Below, piece by piece: positions 1 through 9,964 of a stretch of 64,000 nucleotides of DNA; position 1 is the first letter of the stretch; the number at the start of each line of letters is the position of its first letter. The notes under the pieces were generated by a model. That model was not told where the DNA came from. It saw only the letters and a list, made by a program, of their open reading frames with translations, and did not search any database. The stretch comes from Psychrobacter sp. WY6 (GTDB lineage: Bacteria; Pseudomonadota; Gammaproteobacteria; Pseudomonadales; Moraxellaceae): contig NZ_CP049902.1 of the NCBI RefSeq assembly GCF_018448495.1, positions 744,001 through 808,000 on the forward strand, written 5' to 3'. The translations under genes and the position numbers were made by a program.

Positions 1-254
1 CTGTCAAAGCCATTGGTACTAAACAATAATAAAGACAGAAAGGCGATTAGAAACAGACTCGCTACAATACCGCTAAGACCAAAAAGTATTTGTATAAACC
101 AAGGAGTATCGTTTTGAGAGTGATTATTCGCTATCGTTGCCTTAACACTTGTCTCACCAGTACGGGCATCAATCACATTGCCATCAATCAATCCAAGCTG
201 TTGCAGCTGTAAAAGGACCTTGTCCGAGTGTTGATTATTCATATCATTACTCAT
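1..254 (-). CDS. DUF4401 family membrane protein (partial, N-terminal part)
   Basis: The 5' part of a gene that continues beyond position 1. The product starts MSNDMNNQHSDK, has a soluble N-terminal stretch of about 50 residues and then a hydrophobic segment (WFIQILFGLSGIVASLF) that opens a multi-pass membrane domain. DUF4401 proteins commonly follow DUF2157 proteins, and here the start overlaps the stop of the DUF2157 gene by 8 bp (ATGAGTAA arrangement), implying translational coupling. A GGAGG-type ribosome site lies just upstream. Function unknown; the family assignment rests on the partner gene and the topology, since only about 84 residues are visible. Confidence 0.6.
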   Translation of the reverse strand, partial: MSNDMNNQHSDKVLLQLQQLGLIDGNVIDARTGETSVKATIANNHSQNDTPWFIQILFGLSGIVASLFLIAFLSLLLFSTNGFD

Positions 255-1295
255 AATTACCTCCTTTGACGACAGCACTTGGGAGGTTGTTTTTGCTGTT
301 TAAACGTGCCGCATGACGCAGCCAAACAACCGCCGCTGAACTCATGCCAATCAATAATAGGGCTAAGATGAGAAAACCACCCATATCAAAATTGTCTAAA
401 AACAACTTACCCGCCCAAAACATCACCACGATAATGACAGACCACATAAATAGGTCAGCATTAATAGATTGATGCGATACCAATAAAATCGCCAAACTAT
501 AAATCCGCACCAGCTCATCCATAGCAGCAAAGTGATTAGCATCATTACAATATTGGCGTCATCAAAGACACAAAGAATGGCAAGGTAGGTAATAAAATAG
601 CTGCTGAGTAAACCGACGACATAAGCGCTCCAATCCAGCTCGGACTTAAATCGGCTGCGTGTGACTGATGGTGGTTGACGGTCGATAAACACGAGCCACA
701 AGTTTAGCGCCACAAAATTAACCGCAGCACACACCTACTTGCAAGACACCTTCATAGAAGTAATTGATAAAGGCAAAGTCCATAACGCCGAAATATAAGA
801 TGAGACCAGTATTGATTAGCTCCAACCACAGCAGCCATAGCGCAGGGAAGCGGGCGATAATTACCCACGGAACAATTAATACGGCCCAACCGAAAAATAG
901 CTGCCACGTATCAGCACCCGTTTGATAAACCTGCCCGAACAGCGCCAACAAGCTACCCGTAATCACGCTGGCAATGAGCAATAATAATTGGCGGATAAGC
1001 TGAAACCGTCGCCTAAAAGACAGTGCAACGTACAAGGCAATAGTGACAAATAACGCCCCTTCGACCAAAGCGAACTTGCCCATTTTGTCCATATTTATCC
1101 AGTTATAGGCAAAAAAAACACCAGCGATAATACCAGCGCTATCGCCCCGATAATCAGCATGGCTTTATCAAAAAAGACCAGCCATGAGCGTTTGTTAGGA
1201 TAGACTTGCAAATGAATCGCTGCATCGTTGGCATGCGTCAATGGCAGTATGCCTTGCTTGAGTAAATGCTCGATAGTACGCCGTGGTTGGCTCAT
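247..1295 (-). CDS. DUF2157 family inner-membrane protein (frameshifted in this sequence)
   Basis: Four overlapping fragments in different frames assemble into one protein of about 350 residues. It has a soluble N-terminus (MSQPRRTIEHLLKQGILP), then a string of hydrophobic helices including YNWINMDKMGKFALVEG and the C-terminal GGFLILALLLIGMSSAAVVWLRH. This matches DUF2157, a bacterial multi-pass membrane family of unknown function. The frame breaks near 1111-1118, 725-735 and 438. The first is an 8-base A run (T on the coding strand); one more base restores VFFFAYNWIN in frame. Because every fragment is conserved in character, sequencing error is more likely than decay. It forms a unit with the downstream DUF4401 gene. 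Confidence 0.65.
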
Positions 1296-1389
1296 AGCGT
1301 CCTCTAAATAAAAAGATAATGTTGCTTATCTTAGCTTTTTTGTGAGAGGCAGGTGTACTAAAGTTTATAGTTTTTTACTCAATAAAACT

Positions 1390-1467
1390 CAATAAAACTC
1401 AATACGACTGAGCAAATGCTCTTGGATGAGATATGCGCAAATATAAGCGCTCGGCCACGCGACTATA
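1390..1467 (-). repeat. Left copy of 78-bp direct repeat (3' end of a DUF2798 gene)
   Basis: Nearly identical to 8729-8806, with one difference seen (GATATGCGC here, GATAGGCGC there), in the same orientation. Read on the minus strand it encodes the last 25 or so residues of the DUF2798 protein (IVAWPSAYICAYLIQEHLLS). Upstream of this copy, on the minus strand, the rest of the gene is absent, so it is an orphan 3' fragment. The two copies bracket the opp operon. Confidence 0.8.
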
Positions 1468-2000
1468 CAATCAAAGTTTCATCAAAAGATCAGCGTTATT
1501 AGCTTTATAAAAAGGAATTAATAGTGATATTGATAGGTATTTATTCTAAATTTAGTGATTTTTATCATGATCTTACTCAGCTATTACAAAAATAAGTAAT
1601 TGCAAAAATGAAAAAGTTGCACGATTCTGAATAGCGAATAGGTCTAGTTTTGAGTGTCGAAAATACCACACTATTATTCATCAGCATAGGCTTAAAAATT
1701 CTATCAAATGATTAGTTATTAACAATAGTCTTATAAATAAAATTCATCATATCTACTAGGGTTTTATTGCTTGATAGCATTGATTTCATTCACTTGACAG
1801 TGATAATTAGTGATTTAGAAACTGAAATTTGTAGTAATAAGACAGGCTTCGAATGAGCGGTAGCATATTGCTGATGAAAGGTAATAAGTAGCTATAAAAA
1901 TTACTAAAGTAATAGTAATCTCATCTGGTTTTTGGTCGTCGAAACTGCTTTGACGGCAACCTTATTTTGCTTGTTAGTATCGGCGAGGAATTAAAACTTA

Positions 2001-2029
2001 TTGACATTTATATCGTTTTTAATTACTAA
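2001..2029 (+). promoter_or_regulatory. Probable sigma-70 promoter of the opp operon
   Basis: TTGACA at 2001-2006, a 17-base spacer, then TACTAA at 2024-2029. It would give a 5' leader of about 125 bases before oppA at 2163. Spacing and the perfect -35 box support it; there is no experimental basis. Confidence 0.45.
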
Positions 2030-2162
2030 TAGTTGTCTACAATATGACCAATAGTTAGTTAAAGTATTGTTAATAAACATAGTCAATATACGGATATATT
2101 AACTCGAATCACTACTATTTAGTTGATCCGCCCAGCCACTGACCAGCAAGGATAGCTATTAT

Positions 2163-3831
2163 ATGATGCGCACTCCTAATCACTTTTTGTCCTCTATATT
2201 TTTGCCTACCTCTCTTGCGCTCGCCATGTCTATAACTGGCTGTAGTAGCGATAAGTCTGGCACTGACAGCCAAGCAGCTGCCGTTGATCCTAATGTACTG
2301 GCTGATACTCAAGCGCTCGTCGTCAATAATGGTACTGAACCTGAATCACTTGATCCACACAAAGTATCGGGTGTACCAGAATCTACCCTTGGCCGCCAGA
2401 TGTTAGAAGGTTTAACCAATACGGATACCGAAGGTAAGACCATTCCAGCAATGGCAACCAGTTGGGAAAGCGAAGACAATAAAGTATGGACCTTTAAGCT
2501 GCGCGATGCTAAATGGTCAAATGATGATCCAGTAACGGCAGAAGATTTTGTCTACAGTATGCGCGCGCTTGGTCGATCCAAATACTGCGTCGCCGTATTC
2601 AAGCTATTTGGTCGATGCCAAAGTAGTCAGCGCTGATCAAATCGTTGATGGTAAGGCAAGCATTGAAACCCTTGGCGTAAAGGCTATCGATGATAAAACT
2701 TTGCAAATTACGTTATCAGAGCCAGTCCCTTATTTTCCAGATATGTTGATTCATAATTCAGTCAAGCCCGTTCATAAAAAGACAGTTGAAGCCTTTGGTG
2801 ATAAGTGGACAGCTCCTGAGAACATCGTGGTTAACGGTCCTTACAAGCCTACCCAGTGGCAAATTAACGACAAAATCGTTTTAACGCGCAACGCTTCTTA
2901 TTATGACGATGCCAATACGACTATCGATACCGTCACTTTCCTGCCGATTCCTTCTAGTACGACTGACGTCGCACGTTATCAGGCGGGTGAAATCGATGTG
3001 ACCTACAATGAGATTCCAACCGAGCAGTTCGCTTCGCTTAAAGAGCAAGTAGGCGATCAGCTAACCGTATCTCCTTATCTTTGTACTTATTATTACGAGT
3101 TTAATACGGTCAAGCCACCGTTCAACGATCCCAAAGTACGCCGCGCTTTAGCCTTAGCTTTGGACCGCGACACCATTGCAGATAAAGTTATCGGTCAAGG
3201 ACAGACGGCCGCTTATCAGTTGACACCACCTGCCACCAATGGCGATATTGCAAATAGTCCAGAATGGTCGACTTGGGATCAAGAAAAGCGGGTTACTGAG
3301 GCCAAAAAACTGCTCACTGAAGCAGGCTATAGCGATAGCAATCCGCTGACTTTTGAGCTGCTATACAACACCAATGACAATCATAAAAAGACTGCGGTCG
3401 CGGCTACTTCACTATGGAAGCAAGCGCTCGGCTTCGTCGATGTGACTTTGACCAATAAAGAATGGAAAACCTATTTGGATACCCGCCGTAATGGTAATTA
3501 TCAAATCGCGCGTGCTGGCTGGTGTGGTGATTATAACGAAGCGTCAGCTTTCTTAAATATTGCCAAATCTGATAATAGTGGCAACTACGGTAAATACAAT
3601 AATGCTAACTTTGACAGTTTAATGGCGCAAACGCTGAAAGCTGGCGTTAACCCTGAGCAGCGTGCCAACCTATACAAGCAAGCTGAAGCTCAGCTCGATC
3701 AAGATATGGGTTTACTTAACATTTATCATTACGTCAGCCCGCGTCTAGTAAAACCTTATGTCATTGGGTTTCCAACTAAGGATATATTAGACAATTGGCA
3801 GGTAAAAAATCTCTCAATTGCTAAGCACTAA
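2163..3831 (+). CDS. oppA: Oligopeptide ABC transporter substrate-binding lipoprotein OppA (frameshifted)
   Basis: Periplasmic peptide-binding component of the importer encoded downstream. The N-terminus is a lipoprotein signal (SLALAMSITGC, lipobox ITGC), followed by the SBP_bac_5 fold: GTEPESLDPHK near the start, YNEIPTEQF, PPFNDPKVRRALALALDR and a GDYNEASAFL segment late in the protein. Length after repair is about 550 residues, normal for OppA. The frame breaks near 2565-2575 (the first frame runs to 2636, the second picks up RLVDPNTASPYSSYLVDA); one extra base in a GC repeat explains it. The first of two adjacent ATGs was taken, with AAGGA about 9 bases upstream. First gene of oppABCDF. 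Natural ligands could include other peptides such as murein peptides. Confidence 0.85.
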
Positions 3832-4128
3832 TCGTTTGACTGATCGCTGAATAACTATCGATTGAATGTCTGAGGGCGGTAAAAGCAGCTGGTTTCATTT
3901 ATCGCTCTTATTAAATAACGCTGATAGCGTCATTAGTTTCATTTTTCACAGCCACTCTTATTAGGCGTGTTAGATGAAACTTTTGTTATTTATAAACGAC
4001 GATTATCGATCGTTTATTTAAAACCAAGTCATTGAAGATTGCTAGTTGAACGATAACTGGGCGTTAGGTTTGTGCTAGTTATCTCATTTTAATTTAGCTG
4101 AAAAATAAGCATCATTATAAAAGGCATT
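3832..4128 (+). other. oppA-oppB intergenic region with a hairpin (stem 3992-4017)
   Basis: A gap of about 300 bases separates the binding-protein gene from the permease genes. It contains an 8-bp perfect stem (ATAAACGA / TCGTTTAT, loop of about 10) without a clear U-run. In opp-type operons such a hairpin often protects or partly ends the abundant binding-protein transcript; that role is inferred here. Confidence 0.35.
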
Positions 4129-5040
4129 ATGCTAAAACTGATTTTTCGGCGTATCTTAGAAGCCATTCCGACCTTATTCGTATTGATCACGGTCTCCTTT
4201 TGATGCGTTTGGCGCCAGGCAGTCCGTTTACGGGTGAGCGTAGCTTGCCACCTGCGGTACTGGCAAATATCGAGGCCAAATACAATCTCAACGATCCTAT
4301 GTGGCTACAGTATGTTAATTATCTAAAGCAGCTAGCGGTAGGCGACTTTGGACCGTCTTTTAAGTATAAAGATTATACGGTTAACGAGCTGTTGTCGCAG
4401 TCGTTTCCTGTCTCTATGGAGTTGGGTCTATACGCTTTTATATTGGCATTGGTCTTAGGACTTATCTTCGGTGTTATCGCAGCCCTTAAGCAAAACTCAT
4501 GGACTACGTACTGATGGCCTTTGCTATGACAGGCGTTGTGATTCCAAGCTTCGTTAAAGCGCCATTATTAGTGCTGATCTTTGCCATTATTTTGCAATGG
4601 CTACCAGCTGGTGGCGGAATGACGGGGCACTCAAAAACCTTGTATTACCAGTCGCCGCTTTAGCGCTCGCTTATGTTGCGAGTATTGCTCGTATCATGCG
4701 CGGCTCGATGATCGAGGTGATGAATAGCCAGTATATCCGAACGGCTAAGGCGAAAGGTTTGCCGATGCGCCAAATAATGATGAGGCATGCGCTGAGACCC
4801 GCACTACTACCCGTTATCTCTTATTTGGGCCCAGCCTTTGTCGGTATTATTACAGGCTCTATTGTGATTGAGACTATCTTTGGTTTACCTGGTATTGGAC
4901 AGTTATTCATTAACGGCGCACTCAATCGTGATTATGGGGTAGTGCTTAGTTTGACCATTTTAGTCGGGGTATTGACCATTGCCTTTAATGCTATCGTCGA
5001 TATTTTATACGCGGTAATTGATCCAAAAATTCAGTATTAA
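4129..5040 (+). CDS. oppB: Oligopeptide ABC transporter permease OppB (three frameshifts)
   Basis: Inner-membrane permease pairing with OppC. The start MLKLIFRRILEAIPTLFVLI gives the typical first helix; the extracytoplasmic loop MRLAPGSPF, the EAA-loop region IRTAKAKGLPMRQIMMRHALRPA and the C-terminal IVDILYAVIDPKIQY identify the family. The reading frame is broken at about 4196-4201 (TTTT before GATGCG; a fifth T restores SFLMRLAPG), about 4502 (a further G restores NSWDYVLMAF) and about 4614 (one missing base restores GGWNDGAL). Repaired length is about 304 residues, as expected. Three small gaps in one gene with otherwise intact conserved motifs fit base-calling errors better than a pseudogene. 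Confidence 0.8.
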
Positions 5041-5130
5041 GACGACCATTTAAGCGCATTATCATTCCAATACGGTTTGATGGGTATCATTCATTATTAT
5101 TATGCTAAATAGATTATTAAAAGGACGACT

Positions 5131-6036
5131 ATGAGCCTTACCGCAGACCAGACAACTGACCTAGCAGAAATAGGGGCTCAGGAAATCAAAGGCCGCAGCC
5201 TTTTGCAAGATGCTAAGCGCCGTTTTTATCGCAACAAGGCCGCCGTAGCCAGTCTTTTTATCTTGCTACTCGTGGCAGCTTTCGTCATCTTTGTACCGAT
5301 GTTAGCACCTTTTGGTTATGCCGAAACCGACTGGAACTTTATGCAGTCCGCGCCAGCCATCGATAATAAGCACTACTTCGGTACTGATTCACTCGGTCGT
5401 GATTTGTTAGTGCGAACCGCAGTAGGTGGTCGTATCTCCTTGATGGTAGGCGTCGCCGGCGCTACGGTTGCAGTGATTTTCGGTACGATATACGGTGCAA
5501 CGTCAGGCTATCTTGGTGGCAAAGTCGATACTGTTATGATGCGTGTATTAGAGATTTTAAGCGCCTTCCCCTTTATGTTTTTTGTGATTTTATTAGTCAC
5601 TATCTTTGGTCGTAACCTTATCTTAATCTTTGTGGCGATTGGACTGGTATCGTGGCTGGATGTTGCGCGTATCGTTCGCGGGCAAACGCTAAGCCTGAAG
5701 AGTAAAGAGTTTATCGAAGCTGCGCACGTAGGCGGCGTATCAGGCTTTAATATTATCTTACGCCACATCGTGCCCAATGTACTCGGGGTGGTGGTGGTTT
5801 ACGCCTCTTTATTAGTGCCAACGATGATTTTGTTTGAGTCATTTTTAAGCTTTTTGGGACTTGGTGTTCAAGAGCCGATGACCAGTTGGGGGGCGCTGTT
5901 GCAAGAAGGCTCAAAAACCATGCAGGTAGCACCTTGGCAGATTTTGATTCCCTCAGCTTTTTTGGTCATTACTTTATTTTGCTTTAACTTTATTGGCGAC
6001 GGTCTGCGTGATGCGTTTGACCCTAAAGATCGCTAA
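5131..6036 (+). CDS. oppC: Oligopeptide ABC transporter permease OppC
   Basis: Intact 301-residue inner-membrane permease. It has an N-terminal cytoplasmic segment (LLQDAKRRFYRNKAAVAS, the usual OppC_N region), a first membrane helix, the HYFGTDSLGRDLLVR motif typical of OppC/DppC, the BPD_transp_1 domain with EAA-loop FIEAAHVGGVSGFNIILRHI, and the ending IGDGLRDAFDPK. It forms the translocation channel with OppB and is driven by OppD and OppF. An AAAGGA ribosome site lies about 7 bases before the ATG. It is the only opp gene here with an uninterrupted frame. Confidence 0.93.
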   Translation: MSLTADQTTDLAEIGAQEIKGRSLLQDAKRRFYRNKAAVASLFILLLVAAFVIFVPMLAPFGYAETDWNFMQSAPAIDNKHYFGTDSLGRDLLVRTAVGGRISLMVGVAGATVAVIFGTIYGATSGYLGGKVDTVMMRVLEILSAFPFMFFVILLVTIFGRNLILIFVAIGLVSWLDVARIVRGQTLSLKSKEFIEAAHVGGVSGFNIILRHIVPNVLGVVVVYASLLVPTMILFESFLSFLGLGVQEPMTSWGALLQEGSKTMQVAPWQILIPSAFLVITLFCFNFIGDGLRDAFDPKDR

Positions 6037-6048
6037 GAGGGTGACATC

Positions 6049-7249
6049 ATGAAAAACCAAAGTATGAAGGATAAAAGCATGGAAGGTAAAAGTATGGAAG
6101 ATAAAAACATAACAACTCAAAAGATTCATAACGCCGCCAACGCGCCTAGTGCTACTGAGAAAATAGAGTCTACTACCTTTAAGATGGGTACTGGTTCAGC
6201 GCTCGATAAGCCAGCTAATGCAGAAAATACCTTGTTAGCAGTCAAAGATTTATCGGTACAGTTCACGACCGAAGAGGGTCTAGTAACGGCGGTTAATGGC
6301 TTAAATTTTAACCTACATGAAGGCGAAACCTTAGGTATCGTTGGTGAGTCCGGTTCAGGTAAGTCGCAGACAGCGTTTGCTATTATGGGGTTATTGGCAA
6401 ATAACGGTTATGCCAAAGGTTCGGTACGCTTTGAGGGTAATGAGCTACTAGGATTGTCACAAAAAGCACTAAATAAAATTCGTGCCGAGCAGATCGCGAT
6501 GATCTTCCAAGATCCGATGACCTCATTAAATCCTTATATGAAGATAGGCGACCAGCTCGCTGAAGTATTGATTTTACATAAAGGCATGAGTAAAAAAGAC
6601 GCTTGGGCCGAATCCATACGAATGCTAGACGCGGTTAAGATTCCAGAAGCCAAGAACCGTATTGGCATGTATCCGCATGAGTTCTCAGGTGGTATGCGTC
6701 AGGGTCATGATAGCGATGGCATTATTATGTCGCCCTAAGTTGTTGATTGCTGATGAGCCAACCACCGCGCTCGACGTGACTGTTCAGGCACAGATTATGG
6801 TTCTATTAAACGAGCTAAAACGCGACTTTGGCACCACCATTATTATGATTACCCATGATTTGGGGGTTGTGGCGGGTATCTGTGATCGAGTACTGGTGAT
6901 GTATGCTGGGCGTACCATGGCGTATGGAGAGACTGAAGAGATTTTTTATGCCCCAAGTCATCCATATACTATCGGGCTACTAAAAGCGATTCCGCGTTTA
7001 GATAACGATATGGGCAAGCTTGAAACCATTCCAGGTAGTCCACCAAATTTATTAGATTTGCCTGCAGGCTGTTTTTATGAGCGCTGTTCTCATGCTATGG
7101 AGATCTGCCGTGATACACCGCCACCGCTGGAATTTCTACCGAACGAGCGTCAACGCGCTTGTCACTGGCACTCTGAAACACCCGTTGATCACTCACTAGA
7201 TAGCTCAGCAGATATCGATGCCAATAATCAATCAGGGATGGAGGGCTAG
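6049..7249 (+). CDS. oppD: Oligopeptide ABC transporter ATP-binding protein OppD (one frameshift)
   Basis: Cytoplasmic ATPase of the importer. Walker A is GESGSGKS, Q-loop [11 protein letters not shown], signature FSGGMRQ, Walker [10 protein letters not shown]-loop MITHDLG, and the C-terminal oligopeptide-transporter extension ([16 protein letters not shown]) carries the cysteines that bind an iron-sulfur cluster in some relatives. The frame breaks near 6703, immediately after the signature; one missing base restores [12 protein letters not shown] long N-terminal extension of about 60 residues precedes the ATPase and begins with near-identical repeats of the type KSMEDK, so the true start may lie further in. 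Gene order and 13-base spacing to oppC support an operon. Confidence 0.85.
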
Positions 7250-7252
7250 CTC

Positions 7253-8278
7253 ATGATGATAAAGAATTTAGATAGCGCCAAAAGCAATAATCCAGCACCG
7301 TTATTGCAAGTAAAGGACATTCATACCACTTTTAATATCAAACAAAAAGGCACTTACTTTTGGCAGAAGCCTGTCACTCTAAAAGCAGTTAATGGGGTAT
7401 CGTTTGAGCTATTTGCTGGTGAGACTTTAGGGGTGGTAGGCGAATCAGGCTGCGGTAAATCAACACTGCTCGTACTATTATCGGGTTGATACAAGCTGAC
7501 TCTGGCAGTATCAGTTTTGTGATGAAGAGATGGTGGGTGCGTCCAAAAGATCATGAGATTAAAGCGAAAAGACATTCAAATGATCTTCCAAGATCCGCTG
7601 GCGTCACTTAACCCGCGCATGACGGTAGGGGATATTATCGCCGAGCCTCTTCGCACTTATTATCCTGAAATGAAGAAGCCTAAGGTGCAAAACGAGGTAC
7701 GCGCCATCATGAAAAAGGTGGGGCTACTGTCCAATCAAATTAACCGATATCCGCATGAGTTTTCAGGAGGTCAGTGCCAGCGAATAGGCATTGCTCGAGC
7801 ACTGATATTAAAGCCCAAAATTATTATCTGTGATGAGCCAGTCTCCGCCCTTGATGTCTCGATTCAGGCGCAGGTCATTAATTTATTGCAAGATGTGCAA
7901 GAAGAGATGGGGTTAGCGCTTATTTTCATTGCCCATGATCTTTCTGTGATTAAGCACATTGCTGATCGAGTCTTGGTCATGTATTTAGGCAACGCCGCCG
8001 AACTGGGTTTGAACAAAGCCGTATACGGCAATCCGACTCATCCCTATACCAAAGCACTGATGTCTGCTGTACCGCTACCTGACCCTATTGCTGAACGTAA
8101 CAAGGTCATTCAGTTATTAGAGGGTGATTTACCCAGTCCAATCAATCCGCCGTCAGGTTGCGTTTTTCGCACCCGTTGCCCACTAGCTGATGAGGAATGC
8201 GCACAGATTAAGCCCGTGTTAGAAGGCACTATAAATCACCGAGTGGCTTGTTTAAAGAATAAGGTCGAGGTGGCTTAA
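7253..8278 (+). CDS. oppF: Oligopeptide ABC transporter ATP-binding protein OppF (frameshifted)
   Basis: Second ATPase of the importer. It carries [28 protein letters not shown] (Walker [10 protein letters not shown]), Q-loop [11 protein letters not shown], signature EFSGGQCQR, Walker [14 protein letters not shown]-loop IAHDLSV and the C-terminal oligo_HPY region ([11 protein letters not shown]). Between 7467 and 7550 at least two single-base shifts scramble the short segment after Walker A; read across frames it gives [16 protein letters not shown]. The start at 7253 follows the oppD stop by 3 bases. Last gene of the operon. Expected length is about 340 residues after repair. Confidence 0.83.
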
Positions 8279-8727
8279 AAGTGGTTTTTGGTTTATGGAT
8301 ATTGACTGTATTAAAAGCAGGCGTACTTATTCAAATGCTCTTAATACAATCTAATACTTTTACTCATTGGTTTTAAACGTCAGCAGTTAGCATCAATCAA
8401 TCAGTTTCACCGATATCAATAGCCATTTCATTAAGTAATATTAATTAATGTTGTTAGCTGACCACAATGATGGCTTGGGGATGGCTTTATTACGGGAGTA
8501 ATTAGGAAGGTCATTAAAGTCTCTTATCCAGATCCAGTTACTTATTATAAGATGACTCAACGTCCCTAATATTCAATCAAAAAATACCCTTTTATCTTCA
8601 CATAAATGCCTTCAGCAAGGCTGTGCATACGACCACAGATTTCTTAATTCATAGCGGCATGATGATTTACCATCAGTACACAGCAATGCTTCATCATGGC
8701 ATTCTCATACTTTAACTTCTAGCTGGT
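8279..8727. other. Non-coding stretch between oppF and the DUF2798 gene
   Basis: About 450 AT-rich bases. I see no ORF with protein character, no clear terminator with a U-run, and no repeat shared with the rest of the window. Confidence 0.5.
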
Positions 8728-8980
8728 TCAATAAAACTCAATACGACTGAGCAAATGCTCTTGGATGAGATAGGCGCAAATATAAGCGCTCGGCCACGCG
8801 ACTATAAAGGCATATTTCCATGAGTGAAACAGCGTGATAAAGAACCCATCGACGAATCCTACATTGATCAGCAGCAATGCAGTTGAGATAATCGTGGACA
8901 TTAGCGTGCCATTAAAAAGGTGAAATAAGCCGGTAGTACTTGCGCCGTGTGCGTATTCTAATGGTAGGGAATTTTGCCAT
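8728..8980 (-). CDS. DUF2798 family small membrane protein (one frameshift)
   Basis: Too broken to appear as one ORF, but on the minus strand it reads MAKFPTIRIRTRRKYYRL then, after a shift at the A-run 8914-8918 (+ strand), NGTLMSTIISTALLLINVG, VDGFFITLFHSWKYAF and IVAWPSAYICAYLIQEHLL, ending at 8728. Two hydrophobic helices, the LMSTI...NVGFVDGFF pattern and the final AWP segment match DUF2798, a family of two-helix inner-membrane proteins of unknown function. Removing one base gives 84 codons including stop. The last 78 bp are duplicated at 1390-1467. The start at 8980 is the first in-frame ATG before the conserved KYYRL region. Confidence 0.6.
8729..8806 (-). repeat. Right copy of 78-bp direct repeat (within the DUF2798 gene)
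   Basis: Partner of 1390-1467, same orientation, 77 of 78 bases the same by eye. In this copy the sequence is the natural 3' end of a coding region, so this is probably the original and the other the duplicate. It contains short internal inverted repeats (GAGC-aaat-GCTC). Confidence 0.8.
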
Positions 8981-9236
8981 AGTGTGGGGTGTCCTACATG
9001 GTGATGGTGGCGTTTGATGAACGATGAACGATGGGCGTAGCGTCATGTGTCGTCATTACTAACCATGATATCGTATGTTGTTGAGTGGATAAAATCGTTA
9101 TATCAATGGGTGGATTCGTTATATTTTAATGACTGTTGTCTCATGCATCAAAATAAAAATCCTGAAAAATAAAAAACTAAAGATGATTAATTTTGCTACG
9201 ATAAAATCGATTACAACCCACGAATAAGGCAATAAA

Positions 9237-9962
9237 ATGACCGTGCACAAGCAGCGAACATTGGGCATCATCGGTGGTATGAGTTGGGAGAGTAGCGAAA
9301 GCTATTATCGGCTGATAAATGAGGGTGTCAAGGATAAGCTGGGTGGCTTACATTCAGCAGATTTATTCATACATAGCGTGGACTTTGCGTTGATTAATAA
9401 GCACCAAGAGCAAGATGAATGGGCAGCGCTGGGTGTAATCATGGCCAGCAGTGCTCAGCGTTTGCAAGCCGCTGGCGTACAAGGGCTCATGATTGCCTCT
9501 AATACGATGCATAAATTACTCGATGATGTGCAAGCCGCGACGCATTTACCCGTTATTCATATCGCTGATGCCACTATTGCCGCCATCAAAAAACAGAATC
9601 TGTCTAAAATTGCCTTACTAGGCACTCAGTTTACGATGACGGAAGATTTTTATAGGCAGCGTTTGGTGGATGCAGGGCTTCAAGTGTTGATACCAGAGAG
9701 TGATGCACGAGCAGAGGTACATCGAATTATCAAAAAAGAGCTGTGCGTCGGTCAATTTAAAGACAGCTCGCGCCAGTATTATCAGCAGGTGATCAAAGAT
9801 TTAGCAGATCAAGGCGCAGAGGGCGTCATCTTAGGCTGTACAGAAATTGGACTGCTTATTAAACAAGCAGACAGCCCAATTCCCGTATTTGATACCACTT
9901 TGATTCATGCAGCGGCAGCGGTGGATTTTTTTAGAGTAGCGCGGACTGATAAAAGTATTTAA
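9237..9962 (+). CDS. ygeA: Aspartate/glutamate-type amino-acid racemase, YgeA family
   Basis: A 241-residue cytosolic PLP-independent racemase. It starts with the family signature LGIIGGMSWESSESYYRLINEG, has SVDFALI, then the two catalytic motifs: SNTMHK near residue 89 and LGCTEIGLL near residue 200. In E. coli YgeA the first motif is TNTMHK with a catalytic Thr; here Ser occupies that place, while the second-site Cys is kept. YgeA enzymes racemise a broad set of amino acids with low activity. Single gene, convergent with the nitronate monooxygenase, only 2 bases apart. Start: ATG directly after an AAGGCAAT leader; no better start is present. Confidence 0.85.
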   Translation: MTVHKQRTLGIIGGMSWESSESYYRLINEGVKDKLGGLHSADLFIHSVDFALINKHQEQDEWAALGVIMASSAQRLQAAGVQGLMIASNTMHKLLDDVQAATHLPVIHIADATIAAIKKQNLSKIALLGTQFTMTEDFYRQRLVDAGLQVLIPESDARAEVHRIIKKELCVGQFKDSSRQYYQQVIKDLADQGAEGVILGCTEIGLLIKQADSPIPVFDTTLIHAAAAVDFFRVARTDKSI

Positions 9963-9964
9963 GC

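Larger units (their letters stand above)
1296..2162. other. Non-coding stretch upstream of oppA
   Basis: About 870 bases without a supported gene. It holds the left copy of the 78-bp repeat (1390-1467), a tandem AATAAAACTC motif just before it, AT-rich sequence, a small palindrome near 1899-1913, and the probable opp promoter near 2001. No ORF in the stretch looks like a protein. Confidence 0.6.

Noticed and set aside
2115..2312. 65-codon minus-strand ORF over the oppA start
   Set aside because: It is antisense to the OppA signal peptide and promoter leader; the composition is not protein-like.
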